The notes under the pieces were generated by a model, which had not been told where the DNA came from, ran no database searches, and saw nothing but the letters and a program-made list of their open reading frames with translations. A stretch of 64,000 bases of DNA from an uncultured Oxalobacteraceae bacterium (GTDB lineage Bacteria > Pseudomonadota > Gammaproteobacteria > Burkholderiales > Burkholderiaceae), in NCBI GenBank assembly GCA_946479255.1, contig CAMLFK010000001.1, positions 1 to 64,000 of the forward strand, written 5' to 3'. Within the stretch, counting starts at the first letter, position 1; the number at the start of each line of letters is the position of its first letter. This document shows positions 1 through 8,970 of this stretch, one piece after another. A program made the position numbers and the translations under genes.

Positions 1-1
1 G

Positions 2-736
2 GTGGAGACTGATCCGACAAACACCCAATGGCAGCGCGACCTGTCGGTGAGCCATGAGAGGATCGGCGGCATCCTGGCTGCGCGCGGCGACCAAGCCGGC
101 GCGCTGGCATCGCACGAGGCCGCGTTGGCGATTCGCCTTGCTTTGGTGGAGACTGATCCGACAAACACCCAATGGCAGCGCGACCTGTCGGTGAGCCATT
201 CGAAGATTGGCGACATTCAGGCTGCGCGCGGCGACTTGTTTGATGCGCTGGCGTCGTACGAGGCGGCATTGGCAATTAGAATCGATCTGTTGGAGGTTAA
301 TTCATATCCTCGCTTGAGTGCCAAACACGCCGATCTACGCGCGAATTATTACGCAGCTGCGTCACGACACGCATTTGCTAGCGGAGATCGGGCAGAACTG
401 CGCAATGCTCTGACACGTTTGATTGCTGACCCAGTTGACATTGCTGCCGTCCTCGTCAGCCAGCATGTGGTTGAGGGCTTTCTCGCCTCCGCCTTGGCAA
501 ATGTCCAGTCCAGTCCAATGCTCCTAAACGAAATGCGCGACTTGGGTTATGAGAAACATGCTCGTCCACTGGTTCTCGCGTTCGAGGCGGCAGTGATGGA
601 CCGTGCGGACTTGTTAACTGAGCTTGAGCCGGAGATACAGGCGGCAACAATACATATGTTCGGGCGGCTCCGATCAGGGACAGCAAAAATGACGGGAACG
701 ATGGGGAAGCGGAAAAATCGAACGACATCCAGATAA
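2..736 (+). CDS. Tetratricopeptide repeat protein, 3' part
   Basis: The gene enters from outside the window; 244 residues are visible and the GTG at position 2 is only the first in-frame codon, not a credible start. The first 95 residues form two TPR-like units of 48 residues (ETDPTNTQWQRDLSVSH..IGGIxAARGDxxxAL.SxEAALAIR), each a helix pair. The DNA of the units repeats exactly for 55 bases at 1-55 and 145-199, a 144-bp period, so the array expanded recently or is being homogenised. The C-terminal 130 residues are non-repetitive, helical and end in a basic tail. TPR arrays of this kind are protein-interaction scaffolds; nothing here identifies a partner, and an upstream effector domain may lie outside the window. 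Confidence 0.75.
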   Translation: METDPTNTQWQRDLSVSHERIGGILAARGDQAGALASHEAALAIRLALVETDPTNTQWQRDLSVSHSKIGDIQAARGDLFDALASYEAALAIRIDLLEVNSYPRLSAKHADLRANYYAAASRHAFASGDRAELRNALTRLIADPVDIAAVLVSQHVVEGFLASALANVQSSPMLLNEMRDLGYEKHARPLVLAFEAAVMDRADLLTELEPEIQAATIHMFGRLRSGTAKMTGTMGKRKNRTTSR

Positions 737-987
737 TGCATTTAGTGCGCCTGAGAAAGCCGAATCAATAAGCAAGGGCGCGGCCTCGCGGCAGCTCGAT
801 ATCACGGGCTTTCCAGTAAGTGTTCCGTTCCATGTCGGCTACCAGGCGCATAAGCTGCGGCACTGCATGGGGCTCGGCAATACAGGCGCCCGACCCACAC
901 GTATTTTCGCAGGCAGGGCGTAGGGCTTGCCGCGCTGCCCCATGAGACCACATAGCCTTGCTCACCCCGAGCGTCTACACATGGACA
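737..987. other. Intergenic stretch, no supported gene
   Basis: This 250-bp gap separates the TPR gene from the 3' end of the LysR gene. The only open frame of note runs on the - strand from a GTG at 965 to 765 (66 codons, with three Cys near its N-terminus). It has no convincing ribosome binding site and no family I recognise, so I do not call it a gene. No terminator hairpin with a T tract is evident. Confidence 0.4.
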
Positions 988-1869
988 TCAGTCTTTGAGG
1001 AAATCCACCAGGGCGCGCAGGCTGGCCGACATATGCCGCCCGCTCGGGAAGTACAGGTAAAAGCGCTCCGGAGGTGTCGCCCAGCCGGCCAGCACCTGGC
1101 GCAGCTGCCCGCTTGCCAGGTAGGGCGCGGCGTAAGCCTGATACATGTAGCAGATCCCGGCGCCATCCACCGCCGCCTGCACGATGGCGTGCATGTCGTC
1201 CAGCGCCAGCAGGCCGCGGGTGGCGATTTCGAGCGGATGGCCGGCCTGCTGAAACTCCCAGCGGTAGCGCGTGCCGCTCGGGAAACGCAACTGGATGCAC
1301 TGGTGCGCCAGCAGTTCGCCAGGGGTGGCGGGGGTGCCCGCCTGAGCCAGATAGCCTGGTGCGGCACAGCAGACGAAATCGATGCGCGGACCCACCGGCA
1401 CGGCGACCATGTCCTGCTGCAGCAGTTCGCCGAAGCGCAGGCCGGCGTCGAAGCCCTCCTCGATGATATCGACCACCGCATCGCTGGCCACGATTTCCAG
1501 CTCCACCTCCGGATAGGCGCGGGTCCATTCGGCCAGGCGCGGTGCCAGCACCAGGTGCGCGGCCGGGCGCGGCACATTCAGGCGGATGCGCCCGCGCACT
1601 GCGTCGCGCTCCTCGTTCAGGGTATCGAGCGCGGCATCGATGGCGCCCAGCGCCGGCGCCAGCTGCTCCAGCAGGCGCGCGCCGGCCGGGGTCGGGTGGA
1701 CGCTGCGGGTGGTGCGGTTAAGCAGGCGCACGCCGAGCTCCTGCTCCAGCTTGACCATGGCATGGCTCAGCGCCGAGGTCGATAACCCCATCTGCTGAGC
1801 CGCCTTGCGGAAACTGCGCAGCTGGGCCACGTGGCGGAAGGCGTTCAGGCTGTCCAGGTCGCGCTTCAT
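988..1869 (-). CDS. LysR-family transcriptional regulator
   Basis: A 293-residue protein of normal LysR length. Residues 1-60 form the winged helix-turn-helix (LNAFRHVAQLRSFRKAAQQMGLSTSALSHAMVKLEQELGVRLLNRTTRSV in outline), and residues about 90-290 form the type-2 periplasmic-binding effector domain. It is divergent from the short-chain dehydrogenase gene at 1993 across a 123-bp intergenic region, the classic arrangement in which a LysR protein controls the divergent gene and itself. The ligand cannot be read from the sequence. Family and DNA-binding role are firm; the regulated target is inferred from position. Confidence 0.93.
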   Translation of the reverse strand: MKRDLDSLNAFRHVAQLRSFRKAAQQMGLSTSALSHAMVKLEQELGVRLLNRTTRSVHPTPAGARLLEQLAPALGAIDAALDTLNEERDAVRGRIRLNVPRPAAHLVLAPRLAEWTRAYPEVELEIVASDAVVDIIEEGFDAGLRFGELLQQDMVAVPVGPRIDFVCCAAPGYLAQAGTPATPGELLAHQCIQLRFPSGTRYRWEFQQAGHPLEIATRGLLALDDMHAIVQAAVDGAGICYMYQAYAAPYLASGQLRQVLAGWATPPERFYLYFPSGRHMSASLRALVDFLKD

Positions 1870-1992
1870 TATTGAATTTCACTCATCAGTGTCTTGAACA
1901 TTCATGCAATTGTTGAGTTAATCAGTGTGGCCGATACTGAACGCTTCGCGCAAGCAGTTTTGCTTCAATCAACCACCTTTTGAAGGACCGTT
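1870..1992. promoter_or_regulatory. Divergent LysR/SDR control region
   Basis: This is a 123-bp, comparatively AT-rich stretch between two divergent start codons. It contains T-N11-A style, partly symmetric segments around 1895-1925 (for example TTGAACATTCATGCAATTG), typical of LysR operators but not specific enough to define a site. The SDR start at 1993 is preceded by GAAGGACC, a usable Shine-Dalgarno. Confidence 0.45.
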
Positions 1993-2751
1993 ATGACCAG
2001 CACTTTTGAGAACCGCATCGCCCTCGTCACCGGCGCCGCCTCCGGCATCGGCCTGGCCACCGCCCGCGCCCTGCTGGCCGCCGGCGCGCGCCGCGTCTAC
2101 CTGGTCGGGCGCAATGCCGACCGCCTGGCCGGCGCCGCGTACGCGCTGGGCGAGCGCGCCGTCGCGCTGCAGGCTGACGTTTCGGTGCTGGGCGACCTGG
2201 AACGCTTACGCGACAGCATCGCCGAACGCGGCGACCAGCTCGACCTGCTGTTCGCCAACGCCGGCGTGGCCATGAATAACCAGTTCGGCGCGACCGGCGA
2301 AGCGCTGTTCGATACCACCTTCGACACCAATGTGCGCGGGGTGTTTTTTACCGTGCAGACTTTGCTGCCGGTGTTGAAGGACGGTTCCAGCATCGTGCTC
2401 AATGCCTCCGTGGCGGGTATCAAGGGCATGCCGAACCTGAGCGTGTACAGCGCCTCCAAAGCGGCGGTGCGCTCGTTCGCCCGCACCTGGGCGGTGGACC
2501 TGAAGCCGCGCGCGATCCGGGTCAACACCATCAGCCCGGGCGTGACGCGCACGCCGATCCTGTCCACCGGGCTGGGCATGGATGCCGCCGCCATCGCCGG
2601 CACTGAAGGCTTCCTGGCGGTCGCCGCGCCGAGCGGGCGCATGGCCGAAGCGGCCGAAATCGCCGGCGCCGTGCTGTTCTTGGGGTCAGACGCGGCCAGC
2701 TATGTCAATGGCATCGAACTGTGTGTCGATGGCGGGCTGGCACAGATTTAA
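1993..2751 (+). CDS. Short-chain dehydrogenase/reductase (SDR)
   Basis: A 252-residue classical SDR. It has the Rossmann nucleotide-binding motif TGAASGIG (residues 13-20), NAG at 89-91, catalytic Ser139, and the YSASK motif giving Tyr152 and Lys156. The C-terminus ends with the usual NGIELCVDGG segment. Such enzymes reduce or oxidise carbonyl/alcohol groups with NAD(P)H. A basic residue follows the second beta strand (GRNADR), which favours NADPH in this family. The substrate is unknown. It is divergent from a LysR regulator that probably controls it. Its last four bases overlap the 3' end of the convergent cyanophycinase gene. Confidence 0.93.
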   Translation: MTSTFENRIALVTGAASGIGLATARALLAAGARRVYLVGRNADRLAGAAYALGERAVALQADVSVLGDLERLRDSIAERGDQLDLLFANAGVAMNNQFGATGEALFDTTFDTNVRGVFFTVQTLLPVLKDGSSIVLNASVAGIKGMPNLSVYSASKAAVRSFARTWAVDLKPRAIRVNTISPGVTRTPILSTGLGMDAAAIAGTEGFLAVAAPSGRMAEAAEIAGAVLFLGSDAASYVNGIELCVDGGLAQI

Positions 2752-3974
2752 TGATATTTATAGGCGGGCCAGCCGAGCGCAATCGGCCGCACATCCAGGC
2801 GTACCCGGTAAATCGAGTACGCCGCCGACGAGGCCGATGAATAACCGACGCTGTCGCCAGAGCGGCTGAAGCGGAACTCGAAGCCGACCGGGTTGCTGTT
2901 CTTGTTGCGCGGGCCGTCGAAGGCCAGGCCGACCGCATGGCGCTGGTCGCTGTCGATCAGCTTTTCCATCAGGTCCACCAAGGTCGTATTACCGAGGATG
3001 TCGGCCGAATACAGCGGCTCCTTATAGGATGGATCGGCCGGGTCCAGCTTGCCCTCGATCTTGTCGGCCGAGGGCACATAGGTGCGCGTGTCGAGCTTGA
3101 AGATATCGCCCTTGTCCAGGTAGCTGATGCTGGCATTGCTGACGTTGAAGGCCTTCTGCTTGCTGTTTGTCCTTGCCTGGCTCATATCCACCACCAGCAC
3201 GCCCTTGTAGCCGACCACCTCGGCCTCGCGGTTGGGCTTGATGACCACCGCCGTGTTCTCATCCACGCCCAGGCCCAGCTGATAGCCCTTCTTCAGCATC
3301 ACCGGCAGCATGCGCGCGAAACGCCCGCGCACCAGCAGGTGCTGGTCGACGAACACGTCCTGGCCGATGAAACCGAGGCCGGGCGCGATATCGCGGCCCT
3401 CGTCCACGCCCTGCTGCAGCATGGCCAGCACCGGTTTGGCTTCGTAGAACATGGTGCTGCTCATGATGGCCGCGCCCGCGCTGGTGCCGGCCACCACGCC
3501 GCCGCGCCGGTACAAGTCCCACACCGCGTCCAACACCAGCGAATTGGCGCCGTCCGGGTTGCGCAGCGCGCTGGTGATGCGGGCCTGGTCGCCGCCGGCG
3601 AAATATACCCCGCCCGCCTTGCTGACCGCGGCCGCGTTGGCCGGGTCGTTGGCCGCCTTGCGCACATCGCCGGGCAGGCGCGGCGCCACCGGCAGCAGGA
3701 AGGCATCGGCGCCATAGCGGTTCAGGCAGCGCACGATATTGCCGCCCGAACGGGTCGGATTGCCGGCCGCCGCCGCGATGACAGCGATGCGCGCGCCCTT
3801 GCCGCCGGCCAGCTGCACGATGCGCTCCCACACCGGCGCGGTATCGTCGCGCAACGCACCGCCGATGATGACCAGGTTGCCTTTGGGCGCCTCGGCCGCG
3901 ACGGAACTGCCGTGCAGGCCAAGCGTGACGACAAGTAAAGCCAGGCTGCGCAGAATTGCTTGCATCAGGGGCAT
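2748..3974 (-). CDS. Exported cyanophycinase (peptidase S51 family)
   Basis: Cyanophycinase hydrolyses multi-L-arginyl-poly-L-aspartate, a nitrogen storage polymer, to beta-Asp-Arg dipeptides. The 408-residue protein begins with a signal peptide (residues 1-27, ending SSVAA), so it acts outside the cytoplasm, unlike the shorter intracellular CphB enzymes. The S51 signatures are visible: NLVIIGG at the start of the mature protein, GGVYFAGGDQARI, and the nucleophile elbow GTSAGA with Ser165. The start at 3974 is supported by GGAGA upstream. No cyanophycin synthetase is in the window, so it may degrade polymer released by other bacteria, which fits the nitrogen-scavenging neighbourhood. That role is inference; the family assignment is firm. 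Confidence 0.88.
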   Translation of the reverse strand: MPLMQAILRSLALLVVTLGLHGSSVAAEAPKGNLVIIGGALRDDTAPVWERIVQLAGGKGARIAVIAAAAGNPTRSGGNIVRCLNRYGADAFLLPVAPRLPGDVRKAANDPANAAAVSKAGGVYFAGGDQARITSALRNPDGANSLVLDAVWDLYRRGGVVAGTSAGAAIMSSTMFYEAKPVLAMLQQGVDEGRDIAPGLGFIGQDVFVDQHLLVRGRFARMLPVMLKKGYQLGLGVDENTAVVIKPNREAEVVGYKGVLVVDMSQARTNSKQKAFNVSNASISYLDKGDIFKLDTRTYVPSADKIEGKLDPADPSYKEPLYSADILGNTTLVDLMEKLIDSDQRHAVGLAFDGPRNKNSNPVGFEFRFSRSGDSVGYSSASSAAYSIYRVRLDVRPIALGWPAYKYH

Positions 3975-4099
3975 CGTAAGTTCTCCGGCAAAAGCTTTAT
4001 AAAGGGGCGCCTACTATACCAAGGCTCGGCAAGCTTTTCGACACGCAGCTATACTGGCCGCTCGCCGCTATCAATGTTGCAACCTTACAAGGAGATCAC

Positions 4100-4528
4100 A
4101 TGAGTATCGAGAAAGTACTGTACCGCGCCAAGGCCAGTTCGCAAGGTGGCCGTGAAGGAAGTTCGCGCAGTTCCGACGGCGTGCTGGACCTGAAGCTGAG
4201 CACGCCGAAAGAACTGGGCGGCGGCGGCGGCGACGGCACCAATCCGGAACAACTGTTCGCGGCTGGCTACTCGGCCTGCTTCCTCGGCGCCCTGAAATTC
4301 GTCGCCGGCCAGCAAAAAGTCGCCCTGCCGGCCGACCTCAGCGTGACTGGCGAAGTCGGCATTGGCCAGATCCCGACCGGCTTCGGCATCGAAGTCGACC
4401 TGACCATCAACGCCCCCGGTTTCGCCCAGGACCAGCTGCAAGCGCTGGTCGACAAGGCCCACATCGTCTGCCCGTACTCGAACGCCACCCGCAACAACAT
4501 CGACGTCCGCCTGCACGTCACCACCTAA
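4100..4528 (+). CDS. ohr: Organic hydroperoxide resistance protein Ohr
   Basis: A 142-residue OsmC/Ohr-fold protein. The two reactive cysteines are Cys60 (in SACFLGAL) and Cys124 (in [11 protein letters not shown]), and Arg18 and Glu50 of the active site are present. The VCPYS context is of Ohr rather than OsmC type. Ohr is a cytoplasmic thiol peroxidase that reduces fatty-acid and other organic hydroperoxides, usually recycled by lipoylated proteins. Length matches the family. No OhrR regulator is adjacent. An AAGGAG ribosome binding site precedes the start. Confidence 0.92.
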   Translation: MSIEKVLYRAKASSQGGREGSSRSSDGVLDLKLSTPKELGGGGGDGTNPEQLFAAGYSACFLGALKFVAGQQKVALPADLSVTGEVGIGQIPTGFGIEVDLTINAPGFAQDQLQALVDKAHIVCPYSNATRNNIDVRLHVTT

Positions 4529-4531
4529 AAC

Positions 4532-4581
4532 TTGCCCCTAAAATCGGGACAGACCCGGGACAGACCCCATTTTAGGGGCAA
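4532..4581. repeat. Palindromic repeat with GGGACAGACCC loop units (copy 1)
   Basis: A 50-bp element bounded by perfect 13-bp inverted arms (TTGCCCCTAAAAT at 4532-4544 and its complement at 4569-4581). The loop holds two tandem copies of a GGGACAGACCC-type unit. It lies directly after the ohr stop codon. No T tract follows, so it is not a textbook terminator. The loop motif recurs at 4594-4627 and 30068-30122 with different stems, as a dispersed small repeat would. Confidence 0.75.
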
Positions 4582-4593
4582 CATTGACCAAAA

Positions 4594-4627
4594 ATTTCTC
4601 AAACTGGACAGACCCGGTTTGAGAAAT
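4594..4627. repeat. Palindromic repeat with GGACAGACCCG loop (copy 2)
   Basis: A 34-bp hairpin with perfect 11-bp arms (ATTTCTCAAAC at 4594-4604, GTTTGAGAAAT at 4617-4627) around one copy of the loop motif. It follows the first element by only 12 bases. Its stem is unrelated to that of the first copy while the loop is conserved. Confidence 0.7.
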
Positions 4628-4751
4628 CTTGCCGCCGCCATCTGTCTCCCCGTCCGTTTTTCCGTGTGTCACTATACTGTGGAAACTGCTATGCTGCGAG
4701 GGTCGTGACGATACTTACGCGTCATCCCTTACCCATTTCTCGCCGAGCCAC

Positions 4752-5948
4752 ATGACGGGTTACCGCACACGCAGACGCTCCTTCCTGGCTGGAGCGCTCG
4801 CCCTTGCCGCTTCCCGCGTCACGGCAACCACCCACGATCCCGTTCTGGTCGGCGTCGATGCCGAATTCGGGCTCGACAACAGCACTTCGGCCCAGGCGAT
4901 CGAACTGGGACTGCGCGCGGCTATCCTCGAAATCAACGATGCCGGCGGCGTGCTGCAGGGCCGCCCGGTGCAGCTGGTGGTCAGGGACAATCGTTCGATC
5001 CCCGCGCGCGGCATCCGCAACCTCGAGGAGCTCGCCGCCATGCCGGACCTGGTGGCCGTGTTCGGCGGCCGCTTCAGCCCCGTGGTCATCGAGCAGCTGC
5101 CCAAGCTGAGCGACGCCGGCATGCCCTTCATGGCGCCGTGGTCGTCGGCCGATGCCATCGTCGACAACGGCATGCAGCCAAACTATATCTTCCGCCTGTC
5201 GCTGCGCGACAGCCTGGCCATGCCGGCGCTGCTGGGCGCGGCACTCGAACGCGGCTTGCCGAAGGTCGGCCTGCTGCTGACCAATACCTCCTGGGGACGC
5301 AGCAATTTCAGCGCGGCGAACGCGTTTGCCGCCCGCAGCCGCAAGCTGCGCATCGTGCGTACCGTCTGGTACAACTGGCGCGAACAGACGCTGCTGGCCA
5401 AATACCAGGAACTGCGTGCGGCCGGCGCCCAGGCCATCGTGCTGGTGGCGAACGACGATGAAGCGGCCGTGCTGGTGCGCGAAGTGGCGGCGCTGCCGCC
5501 GGCGGAGCGCCTGCCACTGCTGAGCCATTGGGGCGTGTCGGGCGGCGAGTTCGCCAAGGAGGCCGGACCGGCGCTGCAGCAGGTCGACCTGTCGGTGATC
5601 CAGACCTTTAACTTCTTTAACGCCGATCCCGGCCAGGTCCAGCGCCTGCTGGCCACCCTGTCCAAGATCTCACCGGTGCGGCGGATCGCGGATATCAAGG
5701 CGCCGGTCGGCGTGGCCCATGCCTACGACCTGATGCACATCCTGGCCAAGGCCGTCAGCCTGGCCGGCAGCACCGACCGCGCGGCCGTGCGCAATGCGCT
5801 GGAAAAGGTCGGCAGCCATCGCGGCCTGGTGCGCCATTACGCGCCGCCGTTCACGCCGCAGCGCCATGAAGCGCTCGGCCCCAAGGAGCTGCTGCTGGCG
5901 CGCTACAGTGCCGACGGCGTGCTGGTTCCCACCGGCCGCAAGGACTGA
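4752..5948 (+). CDS. Tat-exported periplasmic ligand-binding protein (UrtA/LivK fold)
   Basis: This is a 398-residue type-1 periplasmic binding protein of the branched-chain amino acid/amide/urea class. The start at 4752 is chosen because it gives a twin-arginine signal (RRRSFLAGALALAAS); an upstream ATG at 4629 would add an implausible leader overlapping the repeat. The mature protein starts with VLVGVDAEFGLDNSTSAQAI and contains GGVLQGRPVQLVVRDN, both typical of the fold. No transport genes follow. The next gene, two bases downstream, is a membrane histidine kinase, so this protein probably delivers a ligand signal to that kinase rather than to a transporter. Its relatedness in fold to UrtA, encoded 9 kb away, suggests urea, an amide or an amino acid as ligand; this is inference. 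Confidence 0.85.
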   Translation: MTGYRTRRRSFLAGALALAASRVTATTHDPVLVGVDAEFGLDNSTSAQAIELGLRAAILEINDAGGVLQGRPVQLVVRDNRSIPARGIRNLEELAAMPDLVAVFGGRFSPVVIEQLPKLSDAGMPFMAPWSSADAIVDNGMQPNYIFRLSLRDSLAMPALLGAALERGLPKVGLLLTNTSWGRSNFSAANAFAARSRKLRIVRTVWYNWREQTLLAKYQELRAAGAQAIVLVANDDEAAVLVREVAALPPAERLPLLSHWGVSGGEFAKEAGPALQQVDLSVIQTFNFFNADPGQVQRLLATLSKISPVRRIADIKAPVGVAHAYDLMHILAKAVSLAGSTDRAAVRNALEKVGSHRGLVRHYAPPFTPQRHEALGPKELLLARYSADGVLVPTGRKD

Positions 5949-5950
5949 AC

Positions 5951-8821
5951 ATGCTGTGGCGCGCGCTTTCTTCGGCCAGCCTGTCGCGCCGCTTCGCGGT
6001 GGCGGCGGCGATCCTGACCGCCGCAGCGGTCCTGCTGATCTCCCTGATGTCGTTCGGCCTGGTCAACCGCCAGCACGCCAGCGCCAGCGCCGTGCTGGCG
6101 CAGCGCGAAGTGCTGTTCCAGGCGCGCGCGGTGGCGCGCACCCTGGAGTCGCTCTCCACCCGCATCGGGGAGGTCGCCAATAATCCGATCCTGGCCACCG
6201 GCCTGGTCGACAGCTCCGGCAAGGAGCTGTACCTGACTCCCTTCCTGCAGGGCCTGCGCCAGATCAACGGCATTGTGCTGGAAGTGGCGCTCACCGACTT
6301 CGAAGGCAGGCCGATCGCCAACAATGGCGGCAACACCTTCAGCAGCGAAGAAATGGCCTGGCTGCGCCAGCAGATCGCGCGCGACAGCGAGCGCTCGGCG
6401 ATCCTGGAAGGCCCGGGTGGCGCGCGCCTCCTGGGAGTCAAGCTGATGCGCTACACCCGCACCAGCACCCCGGAAGGCGCGCTGCTGTACAAGATCAAGC
6501 TGGCCGACCTGATACCCACGCCCTGGACTTCGTTCGCGTGGGAAGGCCAGACCGAACGCCACGTGGCCGATCCTTCGCTGATCGATGTGCCGATCCAGCT
6601 GCCGGCCAACATGGCGCACCTGAAGCTGCGCCTGGAAGCCGACACCGACGCCCTGGCCGATCCGCTCGAAGCGCCGCACCAGCAGTACCTGGGCATCGTC
6701 GCCATCGCCCTGGCGCTGGCCGGAATCGTGTACCTGGTCGGCACCCGCCTGGCGCATGGCCTCACGCGCGACCTGCGCCGCCTCGAATCGTTTTCCAGCA
6801 TGCTGGGCGACGAAGCCGACACGCGCCAGCACGCCGAACTGGTGGGCAGCGCCGAAGTAGTCAGCCTGGCGCGCTCGATCAACCGCATGCTCGACCGGCT
6901 GTACCTTCAGCGCACCCATTTGCAGACCGAGCGCCAGCGCTTCTACCAGCTGGCCAACACCATCCCGCAGCTGGCCTGGATGGCTGAACCCGGCGGTAAC
7001 ATCACCTGGTACAACGACCGCTGGTACGAATACACCGGCACCACTCCTGAACAGATGGAAAACGGCGGCTGGACCCGCGTGCATGACCCGGCGGAGCTGC
7101 CCGGCGTGCTGCGCGACTGGACCGCCGCACTGGCCAGCGGCAAGGCGGTCAACATGACCTTCCCGCTGCGCGGCGCGGATGGCCGCTACCGCCGCTTCTT
7201 CACCTCCTGCGCGCCGCTGCGCGACGGCGCGGGCAAAATCACCCAATGGTTCGGCACCAACACCGACATGTCGCAGATCGAACAGGCCGAACAAGCGGTG
7301 CGGCGCAGCGAGGAGCGCCTTCAGCAGGGACTGGTGGCGGCCCACATGGCGGTGTGGGAATGGACCGTGGCCAGCGGCGCACTCAGTTTCGCGGCCAACC
7401 TGCCGAGCGTGTTCGGTCTGGACGCCGCCAATATGGGCGCGCTGTGGCCGCTGATCGAGGGCGAGGACCTGCCCACGCTGCGCGGCGCCATCGATGCCGC
7501 GGTGGCGCAGCACGGCGACTACCACGCGCTGGTGAGGGTGCGGCGCGCCGGCAGCGGCGCACTGGCCTGGCTGGATCTGCGCGGACGGGCCGGCGTTGAC
7601 GCCGACGGCGCCGCGCTGGTGCACACCATCGCCGTCGACGTCACCGAGCGCAAACGGGCCGAGGACGCGCTGCGCCTGGCCGACCAGCGCAAGGATGAAT
7701 TTTTGGCCATGCTGGCCCACGAGCTGCGCAACCCGCTCGCGCCGATCGCCAGCGCGTCCGCCATGCTGGGCATGGCTTACGCCGGCGATGCGCGGGTCGC
7801 CAGGATCAGCGAGATCATCGGCCGCCAGGTGGCCCACATGACGCGCCTGGTCGACGACCTGCTGGACGTCTCGCGCGTAACCAGCGGGCTGGTGACGATC
7901 CAGCGCGAGCTGGTTGACCTGCGCCTGATCGCCGGCGAAGCGCTGGAGCAGGTCCGCCCCCTGGCCGAGGCGCGCGACCAGCAGCTCGGCACCGAACTGC
8001 CGCCGGACGCGATCTGGCTTCACTGCGACCACACCAGGGTGGTGCAGGTGATCACCAACCTGCTCAACAACTCGGTCAAGTACACGCCGCCCGGCGGGCG
8101 CATCATGCTAGCCCTTGGCATGGAAGGCGCTGCCGCCGTGCTGCGCGTGACCGACAACGGCGCCGGGATCGGGGCCGAACTGCTGCCGGATGTCTTCGAG
8201 CTGTTCACCCAGGGTAAGCGCACGCTGGACCGCGCCGAGGGCGGTCTTGGACTGGGACTGGCACTGGTCAAAAAGCTGGTCGAGCTGCATGGCGGCGCGG
8301 TCGGCGTGGCCAGTGTCGGCGAAGGCCGCGGCAGTACCTTCACCGTGCGCCTTCCGCTCGGCAGCGCGCCGGCCGCGGACCTTGGCCTGGCGCCAGGCGA
8401 GAAGGCGGCGATGGCTGCACGGCCGCTACGCATCCTGGTGGTCGACGACAATATCGACGCGGCCGACAGCCTGGCCATGCTGCTCGAAGTGGACGGACAC
8501 GAAGTGGCGGTAGCCTATTCGGCGCGCGCCGCGCTGGCGATCGAAGGGCGCGAACGGTTCGATGCCATGATGCTCGACATCGGCATGCCGGAAATGGATG
8601 GCTTCGAACTGGCCGCCCGCATGCAGGACGACGGCGTGCGCTGCACGCTGGTGGCGGTCACGGGGTATGGACAGGAACAGGACAAGCAACGCACGCGCGA
8701 AGCCGGCTTCGCGGCCCACCTGGTAAAACCGGTGGATCCCGACGCGTTGACGCGGCTTTTAAGGGATATGCAGCGGGATCTCCGCTGCCAGGGGCCGGTA
8801 CAAGCTCCCCTGGCGTCGTAA
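5951..8821 (+). CDS. PAS-containing hybrid histidine kinase
   Basis: A 956-residue membrane-bound hybrid sensor kinase. Domains in order: TM1 (about 15-37), a periplasmic sensor region of about 200 residues, TM2 (about 248-268), a HAMP-like segment, PAS (about 335-450), a second PAS (about 455-575), HisKA with phospho-acceptor His590 in LAHELRNPL, HATPase_c (N box LLNNSVKYTP, G boxes DNGAGIG and GLGLGLALV), and a receiver with Asp876 in MLDIGMPEMDGF. It starts two bases after the binding-protein gene, so the pair is one operon and the binding protein is its likely extracellular partner. Phosphate may pass to its own receiver or to the LuxR-type regulator at 12386. The ligand is unknown. Confidence 0.93.
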   Translation: MLWRALSSASLSRRFAVAAAILTAAAVLLISLMSFGLVNRQHASASAVLAQREVLFQARAVARTLESLSTRIGEVANNPILATGLVDSSGKELYLTPFLQGLRQINGIVLEVALTDFEGRPIANNGGNTFSSEEMAWLRQQIARDSERSAILEGPGGARLLGVKLMRYTRTSTPEGALLYKIKLADLIPTPWTSFAWEGQTERHVADPSLIDVPIQLPANMAHLKLRLEADTDALADPLEAPHQQYLGIVAIALALAGIVYLVGTRLAHGLTRDLRRLESFSSMLGDEADTRQHAELVGSAEVVSLARSINRMLDRLYLQRTHLQTERQRFYQLANTIPQLAWMAEPGGNITWYNDRWYEYTGTTPEQMENGGWTRVHDPAELPGVLRDWTAALASGKAVNMTFPLRGADGRYRRFFTSCAPLRDGAGKITQWFGTNTDMSQIEQAEQAVRRSEERLQQGLVAAHMAVWEWTVASGALSFAANLPSVFGLDAANMGALWPLIEGEDLPTLRGAIDAAVAQHGDYHALVRVRRAGSGALAWLDLRGRAGVDADGAALVHTIAVDVTERKRAEDALRLADQRKDEFLAMLAHELRNPLAPIASASAMLGMAYAGDARVARISEIIGRQVAHMTRLVDDLLDVSRVTSGLVTIQRELVDLRLIAGEALEQVRPLAEARDQQLGTELPPDAIWLHCDHTRVVQVITNLLNNSVKYTPPGGRIMLALGMEGAAAVLRVTDNGAGIGAELLPDVFELFTQGKRTLDRAEGGLGLGLALVKKLVELHGGAVGVASVGEGRGSTFTVRLPLGSAPAADLGLAPGEKAAMAARPLRILVVDDNIDAADSLAMLLEVDGHEVAVAYSARAALAIEGRERFDAMMLDIGMPEMDGFELAARMQDDGVRCTLVAVTGYGQEQDKQRTREAGFAAHLVKPVDPDALTRLLRDMQRDLRCQGPVQAPLAS

Positions 8822-8970
8822 GCGAAGGCCGGCGTTGCCCCGTCGGTGAACAGGAGACGCAAAGTGAAGCAGAGCGTAGCCCGGAACCGAATCGGCTGTG
8901 GATCGGGTTATTGATTGTTTGGTGTGAACCATGCACACAGCCTCAGCATGGCGCAGTTCTTGCTGACTTT

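Noticed and set aside
765..965. 66-codon - strand frame with three Cys between the TPR and LysR genes
   Set aside because: GTG start without a Shine-Dalgarno, no recognisable family, and position between two genes does not demand a gene.
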